The notes under the pieces are model-generated. The model worked only from the letters and a program-made list of their open reading frames with translations, did not search any database and was not told the origin of the DNA. A stretch of DNA of 64,000 bases from Caldilineaceae bacterium. Its GTDB lineage: Bacteria; Chloroflexota; Anaerolineae; Caldilineales; Caldilineaceae. Location of the stretch: assembly GCA_020634755.1 (NCBI GenBank), contig JACKBC010000036.1, positions 1 through 64,000 on the forward strand, read 5' to 3'. Position 1 is the first letter of the stretch; every line of letters begins with the position of its first letter. Position numbers and translations under genes: made by a program. Shown one piece after another: positions 1 to 8,621 of the stretch.

Positions 1-16
1 GCCGTCAGCTAAAGGA

Positions 17-34
17 AGTACGCTGAGGCGCACT
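17..34. repeat. Short palindromic repeat, family E copy 1
   Basis: An 18-bp imperfect palindrome (AGTACGCTGAGGCGCACT) that recurs at 5469-5486 and, inverted, at 61699-61716. The other two copies match it with two to three differences and sit in a longer repeated context. The first 140 bases hold no recognisable gene. Confidence 0.5.
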
Positions 35-140
35 ATTTATCATCATTTTGACCAGTACAAAAACGTGTGACTGCTGATGATTTTGGTGCTGAAACAGTAT
101 TGCGTTTTCACATTTTCAGCTAATGAGCATTATGCGTGCA

Positions 141-1040
141 TTATGCGTAATGTACAGATTCTTCACTATAGCGCATTTGGACAATGGTAAAAACTAACAT
201 GGCCACAAAGAGCACCACGGCGGCCACACCGGCGCGGCCGGCATTAAACCCCACAAACCCTTCCTGATAGAGGAAGTAGATCAAGGTCGTGGTGGCATCA
301 ACCGGTCCGCCATTGGTCATCACTTTAATAATGTCAAAGGATTGAAAACCGGCCAAAATCGTCGTCAAAATCAAGAAAAAGAGCACGGGCGAAAGCCCCG
401 GTATGGTAATGTGGCGAAAGCGAGCCCAGGCCGTGGCGCCATCCACCGTGGCGGCTTCATACAATTCGCGCGGGATGGCCTGCAAACCGGCCAGGAAAAT
501 GACCACCGCATAGCCTACATTTTTCCACACATGCACAATAATCACTGCGGACATGGCCCAATGTGTATCCAGCAGCCAGTTGGGTGATTCCAACCCAATG
601 GCGCTGATAAAAATGTCCAGCAGCCCATAGCGCGGGTCAAAAATATAGATCCAGACAATCCCAATGGCGGCGCCGCTCAGCATGACCGGGCTAAAGATAA
701 TGCCGCGCGCGGCGTCGCGACCGCGCAGCGGCTGGTTGAGCAGCAGCGCGATCAACAGCCCAAGGGCGCAGATTAACGCCACCGAGGCAAATGTAAAGAC
801 CAAGGTATTTAGTAAGATCGTCCCAAAATTGGCGGAAGAGAAAAGGAAGGTGTAATTATCGAGCCCCACCCATATCTTAACCGGTGAAAGCATGTCCCAG
901 CGCACAAAGCTAAGATATCCATTGTAAACAAGCGGCCAATAGGTAAAAATCGAAAATAGAACCAGATTTGGCCCCACCAGTAGGATAAACAACAGCCATT
1001 CTCGACGCTCGGCTGTAGTTGAATTCCGCAGAAAGCCCAC
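141..1040 (-). CDS. Sugar ABC transporter permease (MalF/UgpA type)
   Basis: An inner-membrane permease of the binding-protein-dependent sugar ABC family; it would form half of the translocation channel. The 299-aa product has about six hydrophobic segments. In its C-terminal third it shows the EAA loop (EAATVDGATAWARFRHITIP) that docks onto the ATPase, which places it in the MalF/UgpA group. I take the GTG at 1038-1040 as start because AAAGGAG lies about ten bases upstream. The usual partners (binding protein, second permease, ATPase) are not visible: upstream there is about 0.9 kb without a gene, and downstream the window ends. The substrate cannot be read from the sequence. The perfect palindrome at 1165-1184 in the leader suggests local regulation. 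Confidence 0.88.
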   Translation of the reverse strand: MGFLRNSTTAERREWLLFILLVGPNLVLFSIFTYWPLVYNGYLSFVRWDMLSPVKIWVGLDNYTFLFSSANFGTILLNTLVFTFASVALICALGLLIALLLNQPLRGRDAARGIIFSPVMLSGAAIGIVWIYIFDPRYGLLDIFISAIGLESPNWLLDTHWAMSAVIIVHVWKNVGYAVVIFLAGLQAIPRELYEAATVDGATAWARFRHITIPGLSPVLFFLILTTILAGFQSFDIIKVMTNGGPVDATTTLIYFLYQEGFVGFNAGRAGVAAVVLFVAMLVFTIVQMRYSEESVHYA

Positions 1041-1164
1041 GCTGGCTTCTCCTTTAGATCATATCCGAAAATTTGCTTGCCGCCGCCACGACCTTGACGA
1101 GTGGCCAACTTGGTCACAGAAAATTTACGGACAGACGCTTCGTGAATTTAGGTGAAAAATGGTT

Positions 1165-1184
1165 CTGTGATGATATCATCACAG
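1165..1184. promoter_or_regulatory. Perfect 20-bp palindrome, probable operator
   Basis: CTGTGATGATATCATCACAG is a perfect inverted repeat about 125 bp upstream of the sugar permease start. On the minus strand it follows an AT-rich promoter-like stretch (a TATCAT hexamer near 1195). The size and symmetry fit a LacI-, GntR- or Crp-type dimer. No regulator gene is adjacent. Confidence 0.5.
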
Positions 1185-1417
1185 TCGATTTATGATACCG
1201 TGGGGAATTTAAAACTTTTTGCCCGGGAAGTTAACATTGCGTTAACGATCATAGTATACAGAAATCTATGCGGAGAGGCAAATACTTTCATCAACCTTTG
1301 AGGCTCATTATGTCTGGTCCATGGAGCAGTCGTTGGCGATTGTCCGTTTCATATTTTCACAAAGTGCTTGAAATATCCCATAGATTAAGGTACAATAGCC
1401 AACAAGCTATATGATAC

Positions 1418-1494
1418 AACTTACGCAGCACCAGTGTAACCTTGGGAAGGCAGAGTTCGCATAATGCACCCTTGGCGCTAGACTTGCGTAAATC
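1418..1494. repeat. MITE-like element, GACTTACGCA family
   Basis: Imperfect inverted ends (AACTTACGCA on the left, TTGCGTAAATC on the right) enclose about 55 bp. It belongs to a family found at 3064, 14815, 37939, 44847, 58416 and 61083. It lies in the 1041-2025 gap, where no gene is recognisable. Confidence 0.6.
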
Positions 1495-1656
1495 CGGATA
1501 AATGACTGGTCGGTTTCCACCTCGCATTCACTGCACGTCCCACCCTACATCACCACGATAGCACCCCAACAGTCAATAGCAACATTCTGTCCTGACTTAT
1601 ACAGCGCCAGTTGCGAACCGGGCGGCTCTTACGCTGGGTTTGCCTATATTTTTAAG

Positions 1657-1727
1657 TTCTTTGGATGGCTCTGTGCACGGCACAACCGCAATTCTTTGAT
1701 GGCTCTGTGCACGGCACAACCGCAATT
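1657..1727. repeat. Two-copy tandem repeat, 35-bp period
   Basis: A unit of about 35 bp with the core GATGGCTCTGTGCACGGCAC is present twice in direct succession, at 1664-1693 and 1698-1727. The 30-bp cores are identical and only one base differs in the linker. The core contains the palindrome GTGCAC. Nearby, 1833-1856 forms a GGGCAGGGTG/CACCTGCCC hairpin. Nothing else is recognisable between 1500 and 2025. Confidence 0.75.
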
Positions 1728-2025
1728 ATATAACTGAGGGGTGTACATAATTCGCTGTTCGAGTGGCAATGACTCGTAGACCCACGTGCGACGCACTACC
1801 CGCTAAGGTGGCTGTATTACGGTTGTTCCTCTGGGCAGGGTGACGCACACCTGCCCGCACCTACGCCACTAAGGCGATTGCAAAATTTAAAATGCGCCAT
1901 ATTTTAGGATGCAATCGCTGAAGCCATTGCCCCAAGCGATACTATCTGGCGGATTTATTTTTGGGCAATGGCCTAAAATATTTATGCACACTCTTCATAT
2001 TATTCGTAACGGAAAGGAATTTTTG

Positions 2026-2922
2026 ATGAATCGTATCTTAAAGTGGATTGCCATCACGCTGGGCGTGCTCATTATCTTGGTGGCATTGACCGCCGTGGTG
2101 CTTAATCGGTGGGGAAACTCGCGTTTAGCCGCGGCGCCCGTTGTGTCCATCAAAATGGTCGAAGTGCCAACCGATGCAGCGGCGATTGCCCAAGGGCAGC
2201 GGCTGGCAGCCATTAGCGCGTGCATTGAATGCCACGGCGCCGACTTGAGCGGCACCGTCTTTCTAGATGAAGGCGCCATTGGCTATATACCAGCACCCAA
2301 TTTGACCAGTGGCCAAGGCGGCATTGGCGGCGCATATAGCAATGCCAATTGGGCCGGCGCCATTCGCCACGGCGTGGCCGCAGACGGACGCACGCTGGTC
2401 ATTATGCCTTCGTATCACTACGCTAATTACAGCGACAGCGATCTGGGTGCGCTGATTGCGTATCTCAAGTCGGTTCCGCCGGTAGATAATGATCTGGGAC
2501 CGCGCAAACTCTCGTTTACCGGCGCGATTATCTTTGGCGTGTTGGCGTATGGTGATTGGGCCGTGTCGCAGATCGACCATGCGGCAGTTGGTGGCGAAGG
2601 CCCGGCAGCGGCGCCATCCCCTCAATATGGTGAGTATTTGGTGGCCACGGCGTCCTGTGGCTCGTGCCACGGTGAAGACTTAGCCGGCAACCCGGGCAAT
2701 GATTCGCCCAAGGGGCCTAATTTGACGCCCGGTGGCGAACTGGCCACATGGACAGAAGCAGACTTTTTCACCGCCCTGCGCACGGGCCAAACGCCAGATG
2801 GGCGTGAACTCAGTGCCGAAATGCCCTGGCGCGGCTATGCCCAAATGACCGACACCGAGCTAGGCGCACTTTGGGCCTATTTACAATCGCTAGCTCCCAA
2901 AGCGTCGGCACTGGTGGAGTAA
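2026..2922 (+). CDS. Membrane-anchored dihaem cytochrome c
   Basis: An electron-transfer protein facing the outside of the membrane. The 298-aa product starts with an uncleaved-type signal/anchor helix (about residues 5-27) followed by two class I cytochrome c domains. Each has one CxxCH haem site: CIECH near residue 65 and CGSCH near residue 210. Downstream Met ligands are probable (VIMPSYHY and SAEMPWRGYA). I chose the ATG at 2026 because GGAAAGGA lies seven bases upstream; an in-frame start at 1909 would add 39 residues without a ribosome site. The tandem layout resembles small dihaem dehydrogenase-type cytochromes. It stands alone and ends in a strong terminator, so its redox partners are unknown. 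Confidence 0.85.
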   Translation: MNRILKWIAITLGVLIILVALTAVVLNRWGNSRLAAAPVVSIKMVEVPTDAAAIAQGQRLAAISACIECHGADLSGTVFLDEGAIGYIPAPNLTSGQGGIGGAYSNANWAGAIRHGVAADGRTLVIMPSYHYANYSDSDLGALIAYLKSVPPVDNDLGPRKLSFTGAIIFGVLAYGDWAVSQIDHAAVGGEGPAAAPSPQYGEYLVATASCGSCHGEDLAGNPGNDSPKGPNLTPGGELATWTEADFFTALRTGQTPDGRELSAEMPWRGYAQMTDTELGALWAYLQSLAPKASALVE

Positions 2923-2974
2923 CAGCGGCGATTCGTTTTCGCGTACTCCCTCCTTTGCTGACGCCGGCAACACA

Positions 2975-3016
2975 AAAAGCCAGCGGCATCGAATTTTCTT
3001 GATGCCGCTGGCTTTT
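2975..3016 (+). terminator. Rho-independent terminator of the cytochrome gene
   Basis: A 16-bp perfect stem (AAAAGCCAGCGGCATC and its complement) around a 10-nt loop, ending in TTTT. It could work in both directions because the stem starts with AAAA. Confidence 0.8.
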
Positions 3017-3063
3017 GATTTTAGACATTCGCTCAATTTTCAAACAGCTTATTATCAGCTTAT

Positions 3064-3139
3064 GTTACGCAAGCCTGGCGGAAAGTCGGCTCGCCGACGT
3101 TGCTGTTTCTCTCTCGCAGACTGGCAGTCGCTGCGTAAC
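3064..3139. repeat. MITE-like element, GACTTACGCA family (degenerate)
   Basis: The ends GTTACGCA and TGCGTAAC are inverted and enclose a segment with a second small palindrome (CGGCTCGCCG). It directly precedes the family B repeat at 3151. Confidence 0.5.
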
Positions 3140-3150
3140 GTGAGTTATCA

Positions 3151-3244
3151 ATACACCGCAACGGTGTTGGCGATTCAGACATCGGTTTCGAGGGTTGAAG
3201 CTGGTTCTATCTCTTGCCGTTGCGATCCACTGATTATATTGGCG
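3151..3244. repeat. Dispersed repeat family B, copy 1
   Basis: It begins ATACACCGCAACGGTGTTGG and can be aligned along about 90 bp with 5893-5983, and along about 60 bp with 28691-28752. It touches the 3' end of the PP2C-LysM gene. Confidence 0.6.
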
Positions 3245-5140
3245 CTATGGTGAAGGCGTCACTTTGGGGATAATAATCTCCATGCCGGGCTGAAGCACCT
3301 GGTTTCTATCCTGAATTTGTGGGTTGGCCGCCAGCAGATCTTCGACCGTTAGACCGCGCTCAAATGAAATTGTCCACAAATTATCATCCTTTTTAAGAAT
3401 ATAAATCTCCTGCACATTGTCACCCAGTGCGGCCGTTGATTCCGTTGCGGTCGGTTGCACCGTAGGCGGCGAGGGCACAGTTGCTGTAGGCGCCAACCCC
3501 CGAATCGGCGTGCTGGTGGGCCGCGGCGTGTTGGTGGGCCGTAGCGTACTGGTTGGCAATGGCGTCCAGGTAGGTGCATCGGTCGACGTGGCGGAAGCCG
3601 TATGTGTAGGCGTGGCGGCCGGTCTCAAAGTAGCGGTTGACGTGGCAGTCCATGTGGCGCTTGATGTGACGCTTGATGTGGCTATTGGTGTGGCAGTGGG
3701 CGTCGCAGCAGGGGACGTAGCCGCGGCAGTAGATGGCGCAGTCGCTGTCGATGAGGGAAGCGCGGCCGCCACGGTTGTGGGCGTATTGGCGAGCGTCGGT
3801 GTTGGCATGGGGGTCAAAGTGGCCGTATCCGTCGCGGTAGGCGTCGCCTCGGCGGTCGGTGGCGGACGCGTGGGCGGCGCTACTGTGGCCGTTGCCGCCA
3901 GAGTAGGCGCCACTTCTACAGTGGCCGTGGCCGTAAATCCATCACTGGCCCCGATTGTTGATGGATTATCTACGTTCGACGCCGTAGCAGTGCTTGTGGC
4001 AACGGCGTCATCATCGTGCAGCTCTGTAGTCGTAGGGTCGGCGTTTGTCACCGCCGGCGCCACGGATTGAGCAACAGACGCCGGCATTTCGCCCTTTTGC
4101 GCAACAGAAGGCGCAGCCGTTGGTTCTTGCAGCGCCTGAATCCCTGAAAACGTAGAAATTTCCGCATTTGACCGTAAAAAGGTAAAGGTCAAATAGACAA
4201 AAATGAGGCCGACAAACAGGATTGCGGTCGTAACATAGAGGGGAGTCCTCGACATTTGACGAGGCGGCGCCCGACGCACAACAGGCGCCAATCCCTTCCA
4301 TTCGATTAGCAACGCCGCGGCCTTTGCATCCGCGTTGCGGCGCTCCATTTGCGAAAGCAGCTGCTCCGCCACCTCATCGGCGGCATGATTGGTGACGGCA
4401 TATGCTATCTCTTCCGCAGAAAGCGCCATCGCAAGGGCGCGGGAACAGAAGAGAACAACATCATCTTCCTGCAAATTCAGGTAATCAATCAGCGATAGAC
4501 GCTGACCCGCCGCTTGCGCAGAAAGCTGTTCGACATCACGCAAGTATGAATTGATCTCAATCAATTCGTGGGCGCCGAGCAAGGGCTGCAAATTGGTCTG
4601 CTCCTGCCCCAATCCACCATTTTCTTCAGCCGCTTGGAGCGCATCCACAGAGTTAGATATAGAATCCAGCGTGAGCAGCGTGGCTACACCATTGCGCACC
4701 AGATATGCGCAGCAATCGCCCACATAGGCCAAATAGAGCCGATTTTGGGCAATGGCGCCAGCCAACATGGAGGCCGCCATATCGCTGAGAGAAGGATCTT
4801 CAGCCGCATTGCGCCTCAATTCAGCATTTGCTTGTTGAAACGCAGCTTCCAGATAATAAAGAATCTCATCTTCGTCAATAATATCAGCGTTGATCAGCTC
4901 TTTATAAACGCTCTCAACGGCCAATTTGCTGGCCACGCGCTCTTTTGCACCGTGACCAATGCCATCAGCCAACAGTGCATACCAAATTGGATTCTTCCGT
5001 GTGCTCGTACGTTCGTAGGTGCTGTTCGATGGAAATATGAGGTAAGCATTCGCGTTTCCGGCCTCTACATTGCCAGGCACTGTAGCATGGGCAAAAGCCA
5101 GATTTTTGGACGGACGGTAAGCGGGGGCGGTTTGGATCAT
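3245..5140 (-). CDS. Transmembrane PP2C-like protein with extracellular LysM domain
   Basis: A 631-aa protein in four parts. Residues ~10-275 are a PP2C-type phosphatase fold (ADGIGHG near residue 58, then LAYVGDCCAYLVRNG). A single membrane helix follows (~residues 297-318). Next comes a long Pro/Thr/Ala-rich, low-complexity linker (~340-570). A C-terminal LysM domain starts at YILKKDDNLWTI. The phosphatase would be cytoplasmic and the LysM outside, binding cell-wall glycan. Several PP2C metal-ligand motifs look altered. The first motif reads NANA where N-(E/Q)-D-A is usual, and the usual SDGL reads SRAL. It may therefore be a pseudophosphatase that senses rather than dephosphorylates; this is inference. 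It is a single gene with no operon partners. Confidence 0.8.
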   Translation of the reverse strand: MIQTAPAYRPSKNLAFAHATVPGNVEAGNANAYLIFPSNSTYERTSTRKNPIWYALLADGIGHGAKERVASKLAVESVYKELINADIIDEDEILYYLEAAFQQANAELRRNAAEDPSLSDMAASMLAGAIAQNRLYLAYVGDCCAYLVRNGVATLLTLDSISNSVDALQAAEENGGLGQEQTNLQPLLGAHELIEINSYLRDVEQLSAQAAGQRLSLIDYLNLQEDDVVLFCSRALAMALSAEEIAYAVTNHAADEVAEQLLSQMERRNADAKAAALLIEWKGLAPVVRRAPPRQMSRTPLYVTTAILFVGLIFVYLTFTFLRSNAEISTFSGIQALQEPTAAPSVAQKGEMPASVAQSVAPAVTNADPTTTELHDDDAVATSTATASNVDNPSTIGASDGFTATATVEVAPTLAATATVAPPTRPPPTAEATPTATDTATLTPMPTPTLANTPTTVAAALPSSTATAPSTAAATSPAATPTATPIATSSVTSSATWTATSTATLRPAATPTHTASATSTDAPTWTPLPTSTLRPTNTPRPTSTPIRGLAPTATVPSPPTVQPTATESTAALGDNVQEIYILKKDDNLWTISFERGLTVEDLLAANPQIQDRNQVLQPGMEIIIPKVTPSP

Positions 5141-5364
5141 ATCAATTTGTTCTAAACAAAACCTCTTTTTGATTCAAGATTTACGCAGCATCGAACTGTG
5201 CAAGGAGCACTTGCGCAAAAAAACGCCAATGCGGTGGCATATCGATTTAATGATATCCAATGGTGCAATGCAAACCGCGTGGTTACAATCCTTCCCATTT
5301 TAGATGATTTACGCAATTGTTACTGTGCGATTGAATGTCGGTTAGGATACGCTATTGGGCAGCC

Positions 5365-5421
5365 AAAAGAAAATGGCTTCATTTTGCAAAGGATATTTAC
5401 AAAATGAAGCCATTTTCTTTT
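5365..5421. repeat. Perfect 22-bp stem hairpin
   Basis: AAAAGAAAATGGCTTCATTT (first 20 bases of the left arm) and its complement at 5400-5421 are separated by 13 nt. The stem carries A and T tracts at its outer ends, so it could act as a bidirectional terminator. It lies in the 5141-5596 gap, which otherwise holds only repeat E. Confidence 0.75.
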
Positions 5422-5468
5422 ATGGAAGTTAACCCATTAAATCGGTAAAAGATGGCACTGGCAGCCAA

Positions 5469-5545
5469 AGTACGCTAAAGCGCACTCTAGAAACAGCCTG
5501 CTTGAGCGGGCTTCCGCTAGCAGACGCCGGCTTCAGCCTGTGGCA
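5469..5545. repeat. Palindromic repeat family E, copy 2
   Basis: It begins AGTACGCTAAAGCGCACT and continues with AGCCTGCTT...CTTCAGCCTG. The reverse complement of 61669-61716 gives the same 18-mer, followed by a shorter version of the same tail. Confidence 0.55.
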
Positions 5546-5596
5546 TCAAGTACCGAAAATAATTTATGAATGTTCTTCAGAGATAAGTAGTTCAGA

Positions 5597-5857
5597 TCAA
5601 GCGTTTTGCAGCAGGGCGATCAAACGACGGCCCAGGATGTGATCTTCATAACGCCGGCACAGCGCGACGAGGGTGGGGCCATCAACCAGCTCCGAGAGGT
5701 TTTGGGTATAGCAGTCAATATTGTCATTTACTTCACGCAAATACAAGCGCGCCGATCTCTCATGACAGCGCAATGCACGCGCAATCTGACCTACGGTGAA
5801 TTTCATGGTTTGGGCTTTGGAACGATTTGAGCTGCCTACAGACGCACGTAATGCCAT
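5597..5857 (-). CDS. Small protein of unknown function, possible helix-turn-helix
   Basis: An 86-aa product that I do not recognise. I chose the ATG at 5855-5857 because AAAGGAG sits eight bases upstream; a start 13 codons earlier lacks a ribosome site and would lie in the family B repeat. The segment TVGQIARALRCHERSARLYL near residues 21-40 has the helix-turn-helix rhythm (Ile/Ala, small residue, turn, Arg-rich second helix), so DNA binding is possible. The rest is helical and basic. It is monocistronic and sits between two repeat-rich gaps. It could be a real small regulator or a species-restricted gene. Confidence 0.55.
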   Translation of the reverse strand: MALRASVGSSNRSKAQTMKFTVGQIARALRCHERSARLYLREVNDNIDCYTQNLSELVDGPTLVALCRRYEDHILGRRLIALLQNA

Positions 5858-5892
5858 AATGTTATCTCCTTTGTCTTGGTATGCCACATTCA

Positions 5893-5983
5893 GCACACCG
5901 CAACGGTATTGGCGATATAGGCGTCGGTCTCGATTGGTGAATCCGACCCCATCTTTTGCCTTTGCGGTCTACTGATACTGGCA
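5893..5983. repeat. Dispersed repeat family B, copy 2
   Basis: It starts GCACACCGCAACGGTATTGG and aligns with 3151-3244 almost to the end (shared ...GCG..TCTACTGATA-like 3' part). It lies just upstream of the small gene at 5597-5857 and may carry or disturb its promoter. Confidence 0.6.
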
Positions 5984-6276
5984 ATTACCCGAACACAAAT
6001 TCAACAGACAATCTGGTATGTTGACAGTTGTGCGCAGCACAGAGTCAACACACAATCTTTGTTGGGACTCAGGCCGGCGGTGCAAATAGGGCTTGCGGCA
6101 AATAATAACTTGCGGCTCTATCCATGAAGCTTGGTTTCTTTATCGACAACGTTTGTCGATGTGCGCCAGTGCGTGGCGACAAATGACGGGCGAGGAACGG
6201 CATACATTCAGTACACGCTACACGACTATAAGGGGGTTGCATCTCAAACGCAGCCATACATCAATATGTTCCGCCC

Positions 6277-6350
6277 ACATACGCAGAGAGCGGCGCTGCG
6301 TATCCATCATACCACATACGCAGAGAGCGGCGCTGCGTATCCACCATACC
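6277..6350. repeat. Two-copy 37-bp tandem repeat with palindromic core
   Basis: Two adjacent 37-bp units (6277-6313 and 6314-6350) differ at one base. Each contains the inverted pair ATACGCAG...CTGCGTAT. Apart from this and the palindrome at 6502, the 875-bp gap 5858-6732 shows nothing recognisable. Confidence 0.75.
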
Positions 6351-6501
6351 AAACATTGGCGATATGCATACGGTACAGCAGCAGTGGAGAATCTTCAATA
6401 GGTCAATAGTACTATTAGCCGGTCATAAAAACAAATCTTTTTAAACAAATCGACAGAGCCATATTATCCCAACTGCTATGTCAAGTTTTATGTTTGGCAC
6501 A

Positions 6502-6534
6502 AGAGCTGACAGGTTTTGAAAACCTGTCAGCTCT
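6502..6534. repeat. Palindromic repeat family D, copy 1
   Basis: A perfect 16-bp inverted repeat around one base (AGAGCTGACAGGTTTT, G, complement). The second copy is at 14473-14505. Similarity continues about 35 bp downstream in both (…TTGGCAAATGG-like), so the repeat unit is larger than the hairpin. It may also serve as a terminator. Confidence 0.65.
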
Positions 6535-6732
6535 GAGCGTATTCATGGCGCTTGACTCGGCAAATGGGATTATTCAAATATTTGTACGCAGATGCACACA
6601 GACTATTCAGAGAAAATCCGCCTGCATCTGCGCTTATGTGCATACCAAATCCGGCTCAACGGGATCTCATGTGGTCCAGCGTCAAACACTTTGGCATTTT
6701 CAAACGAATCGAGTATAAGCCCACTATCTCGG

Positions 6733-8508
6733 CTAAAAATAGCTGCTGATCAATTCAAACAGTTCCTTAATGCCTTCAGGATCGCCAGAGAGTACTTTGG
6801 TCGAGGAAAAGCGAGCAATATTGTTGAGCGCGCTAATGTCGGCATCGCGACCATAGGCCACGGGGAAAATGAGCAGCGGGTTACGCTCACCGCGCGCCAA
6901 CGAGGTTACATCGCGCAGGCTATGGACGCTGGCCGTATCCTGGCCATCGCTCAACACAATAATGGCGCGGATGCGATCGCCATCTTCGTTTTGGATTGAG
7001 TTGGCGGCTTCAATAATCGCATCATAAAGCGCAGTGCCGCCATCGGCATAAAGCCCGTCAATCGACTGACGCAACTGCCCCTGAATGGATTCGTATGAAT
7101 TCATGGGGACCAGCGTGGTTGAGATATCGTTAAACTCGACCAGGGCCACCTGATTTTGCGGCGGCAGGCGATTGAGAAATTCCTGGGCCGCCTGTTTGGC
7201 CTGCTCCAGCTTATCGCCCTCCATGGAGCCAGACGTATCAATGACCAGCAGAATATCGGCCTGCTTCTTCACAAATTGCCAGCTCGCTTGTACCGCCGCA
7301 ATCACGTCCGGGCTCGGTGCATCCAGCACGGTGGCCGGCTGCTGCGGATCCACGCCCAGCTCGGCCACAAAGGGATAGTCGAGCGTCACCGCCGGATTGA
7401 CCGGACGAAAGCCAGCCTCCATCACTTTGCGCTGCACCGCCTCGCTCAAAATATAATCGGTAAAAAGTTTAGCGCCTTCACGCTGCGCGGGCGAAACCCA
7501 TTCTGCATTGGGAATGGCAAAGGGATGCTCATGCCAGAAGGTGCCTTCCTTGGGATAGAGCGCCACCAGCTTTTCTGGCGGTTTATAGGTGGTTTTGCCC
7601 TGATTGATGTAGATTAGGTCATTCTCCTCTAGCGCCACAAAGTCTAAATAATCGGGGCCTTGCGCAATATACTCTTTAAACTCCGTCGTGCGCGACGAAT
7701 AGTGCTTGATCATGCCTTCAATGTCGCGCACGCCCTCTTGCACCTTACCATCATCTACAATGTCCAGCGTCAGCCGTCGAAAATCGGCCTGGTCAGAATT
7801 GTAGCGCGCGCTGGCATAAAATTCAGCAATCAACGTCGAAAGCGCCGTTGAACTAACATATGGGTCGGTGTGTCCATAGTAGATGGTTTTGCGGCCAGGA
7901 ATGCCATACGCCCCCCAGCCATCTGGATTGTGGAGCACTTGCAGCAGCTCTTCCCAACCCACGGGCTGCCCACCATTGTGTTGCTGAATGGCCTCCAGCC
8001 GGCTTTCCCAAATGGCCATGACCACCGGCGCCAAGGCCGTTGGTGGGCTGTCGGCCAAGTCGAACACTTCGCGCCCGGTTTGGTAATTGACCAGGGCCAA
8101 CCAATGGCTCACCGAGGGCGAAAAGATGGTGGGCTTTTCCACATTGGTATTGTTGGGGGCAATGACCGCGTTAATGATGCCTTGATGCACCGTGCCCGAT
8201 GAGCCTGAGCGTCCGGTCACATAGATAGGTTGTTCACCACTGGCCAGTCGTTCTCCGGTTACGGGGTTGCGGCCCTCGGCAAAGGCCTGGTTGAACTCGC
8301 GAATGGCGTCGAGGATATAAAGTTCCTCCTCTGGCGCATAGACGAGCGATACCTCGATGGCGTTGTCCGGCGCTGCCACGCCACCACCAGCCTGATCAAC
8401 AGCCGGGCTCGAATTCAAAAAGGTGCGCACTGCAACCACGGCGACGACCACAAATATCGCCATCAGCGCCAAAAACAGAACGCCAACAATCCCGTATGCT
8501 CGCTTCAT
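6733..8508 (-). CDS. Membrane-anchored substrate-binding-like protein with VWA domain
   Basis: A 591-aa surface protein. After an N-terminal membrane anchor (~residues 5-28) comes a region resembling periplasmic solute-binding proteins of the extracellular type (~50-400; it has the 'hinge' order typical of SBP_bac_11-like domains). A C-terminal von Willebrand factor A domain (~415-590) has an intact metal-binding MIDAS motif, DTSGS, followed by GGTALYD and LSDGQD. VWA domains bind proteins through a divalent cation. This arrangement is known from Ca-activated-channel-like bacterial proteins. It lies 113 bp downstream of another binding-protein-like gene on the same strand and is probably cotranscribed. 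No transporter subunits are adjacent, so transport is unlikely to be the job; adhesion or assembly is a guess. Confidence 0.8.
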   Translation of the reverse strand: MKRAYGIVGVLFLALMAIFVVVAVVAVRTFLNSSPAVDQAGGGVAAPDNAIEVSLVYAPEEELYILDAIREFNQAFAEGRNPVTGERLASGEQPIYVTGRSGSSGTVHQGIINAVIAPNNTNVEKPTIFSPSVSHWLALVNYQTGREVFDLADSPPTALAPVVMAIWESRLEAIQQHNGGQPVGWEELLQVLHNPDGWGAYGIPGRKTIYYGHTDPYVSSTALSTLIAEFYASARYNSDQADFRRLTLDIVDDGKVQEGVRDIEGMIKHYSSRTTEFKEYIAQGPDYLDFVALEENDLIYINQGKTTYKPPEKLVALYPKEGTFWHEHPFAIPNAEWVSPAQREGAKLFTDYILSEAVQRKVMEAGFRPVNPAVTLDYPFVAELGVDPQQPATVLDAPSPDVIAAVQASWQFVKKQADILLVIDTSGSMEGDKLEQAKQAAQEFLNRLPPQNQVALVEFNDISTTLVPMNSYESIQGQLRQSIDGLYADGGTALYDAIIEAANSIQNEDGDRIRAIIVLSDGQDTASVHSLRDVTSLARGERNPLLIFPVAYGRDADISALNNIARFSSTKVLSGDPEGIKELFELISSYF

Positions 8509-8621
8509 AGTTTCATATGCTCCAATACTCTCACGCTAATCATAGTTAGTAATCATAGTTAGAACGTAACGATTTCGCCCCCCAGGACCTGCATAGTTCC
8601 TTTAGGACTAAATTGTGACTT

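Noticed and set aside
1909..2025. N-terminal extension of the cytochrome c gene
   Set aside because: The ATG at 2026 has a good ribosome site and begins a normal signal helix; the extra 39 residues cross a GGGCAATGGC inverted repeat.
3417..4070. Long open frame (217 codons) on the plus strand opposite the PP2C-LysM gene
   Set aside because: Val/Ala/Gly-rich translation that is only the mirror of the repetitive Pro/Thr/Ala linker codons of the real gene.
6277..6350. Possible start of a CRISPR array
   Set aside because: Only two units in direct contact without spacers; a simple tandem duplication.
6093..6409. Overlapping short frames around the 37-bp tandem repeat
   Set aside because: They are produced by the repeat itself; no start context and no domain.
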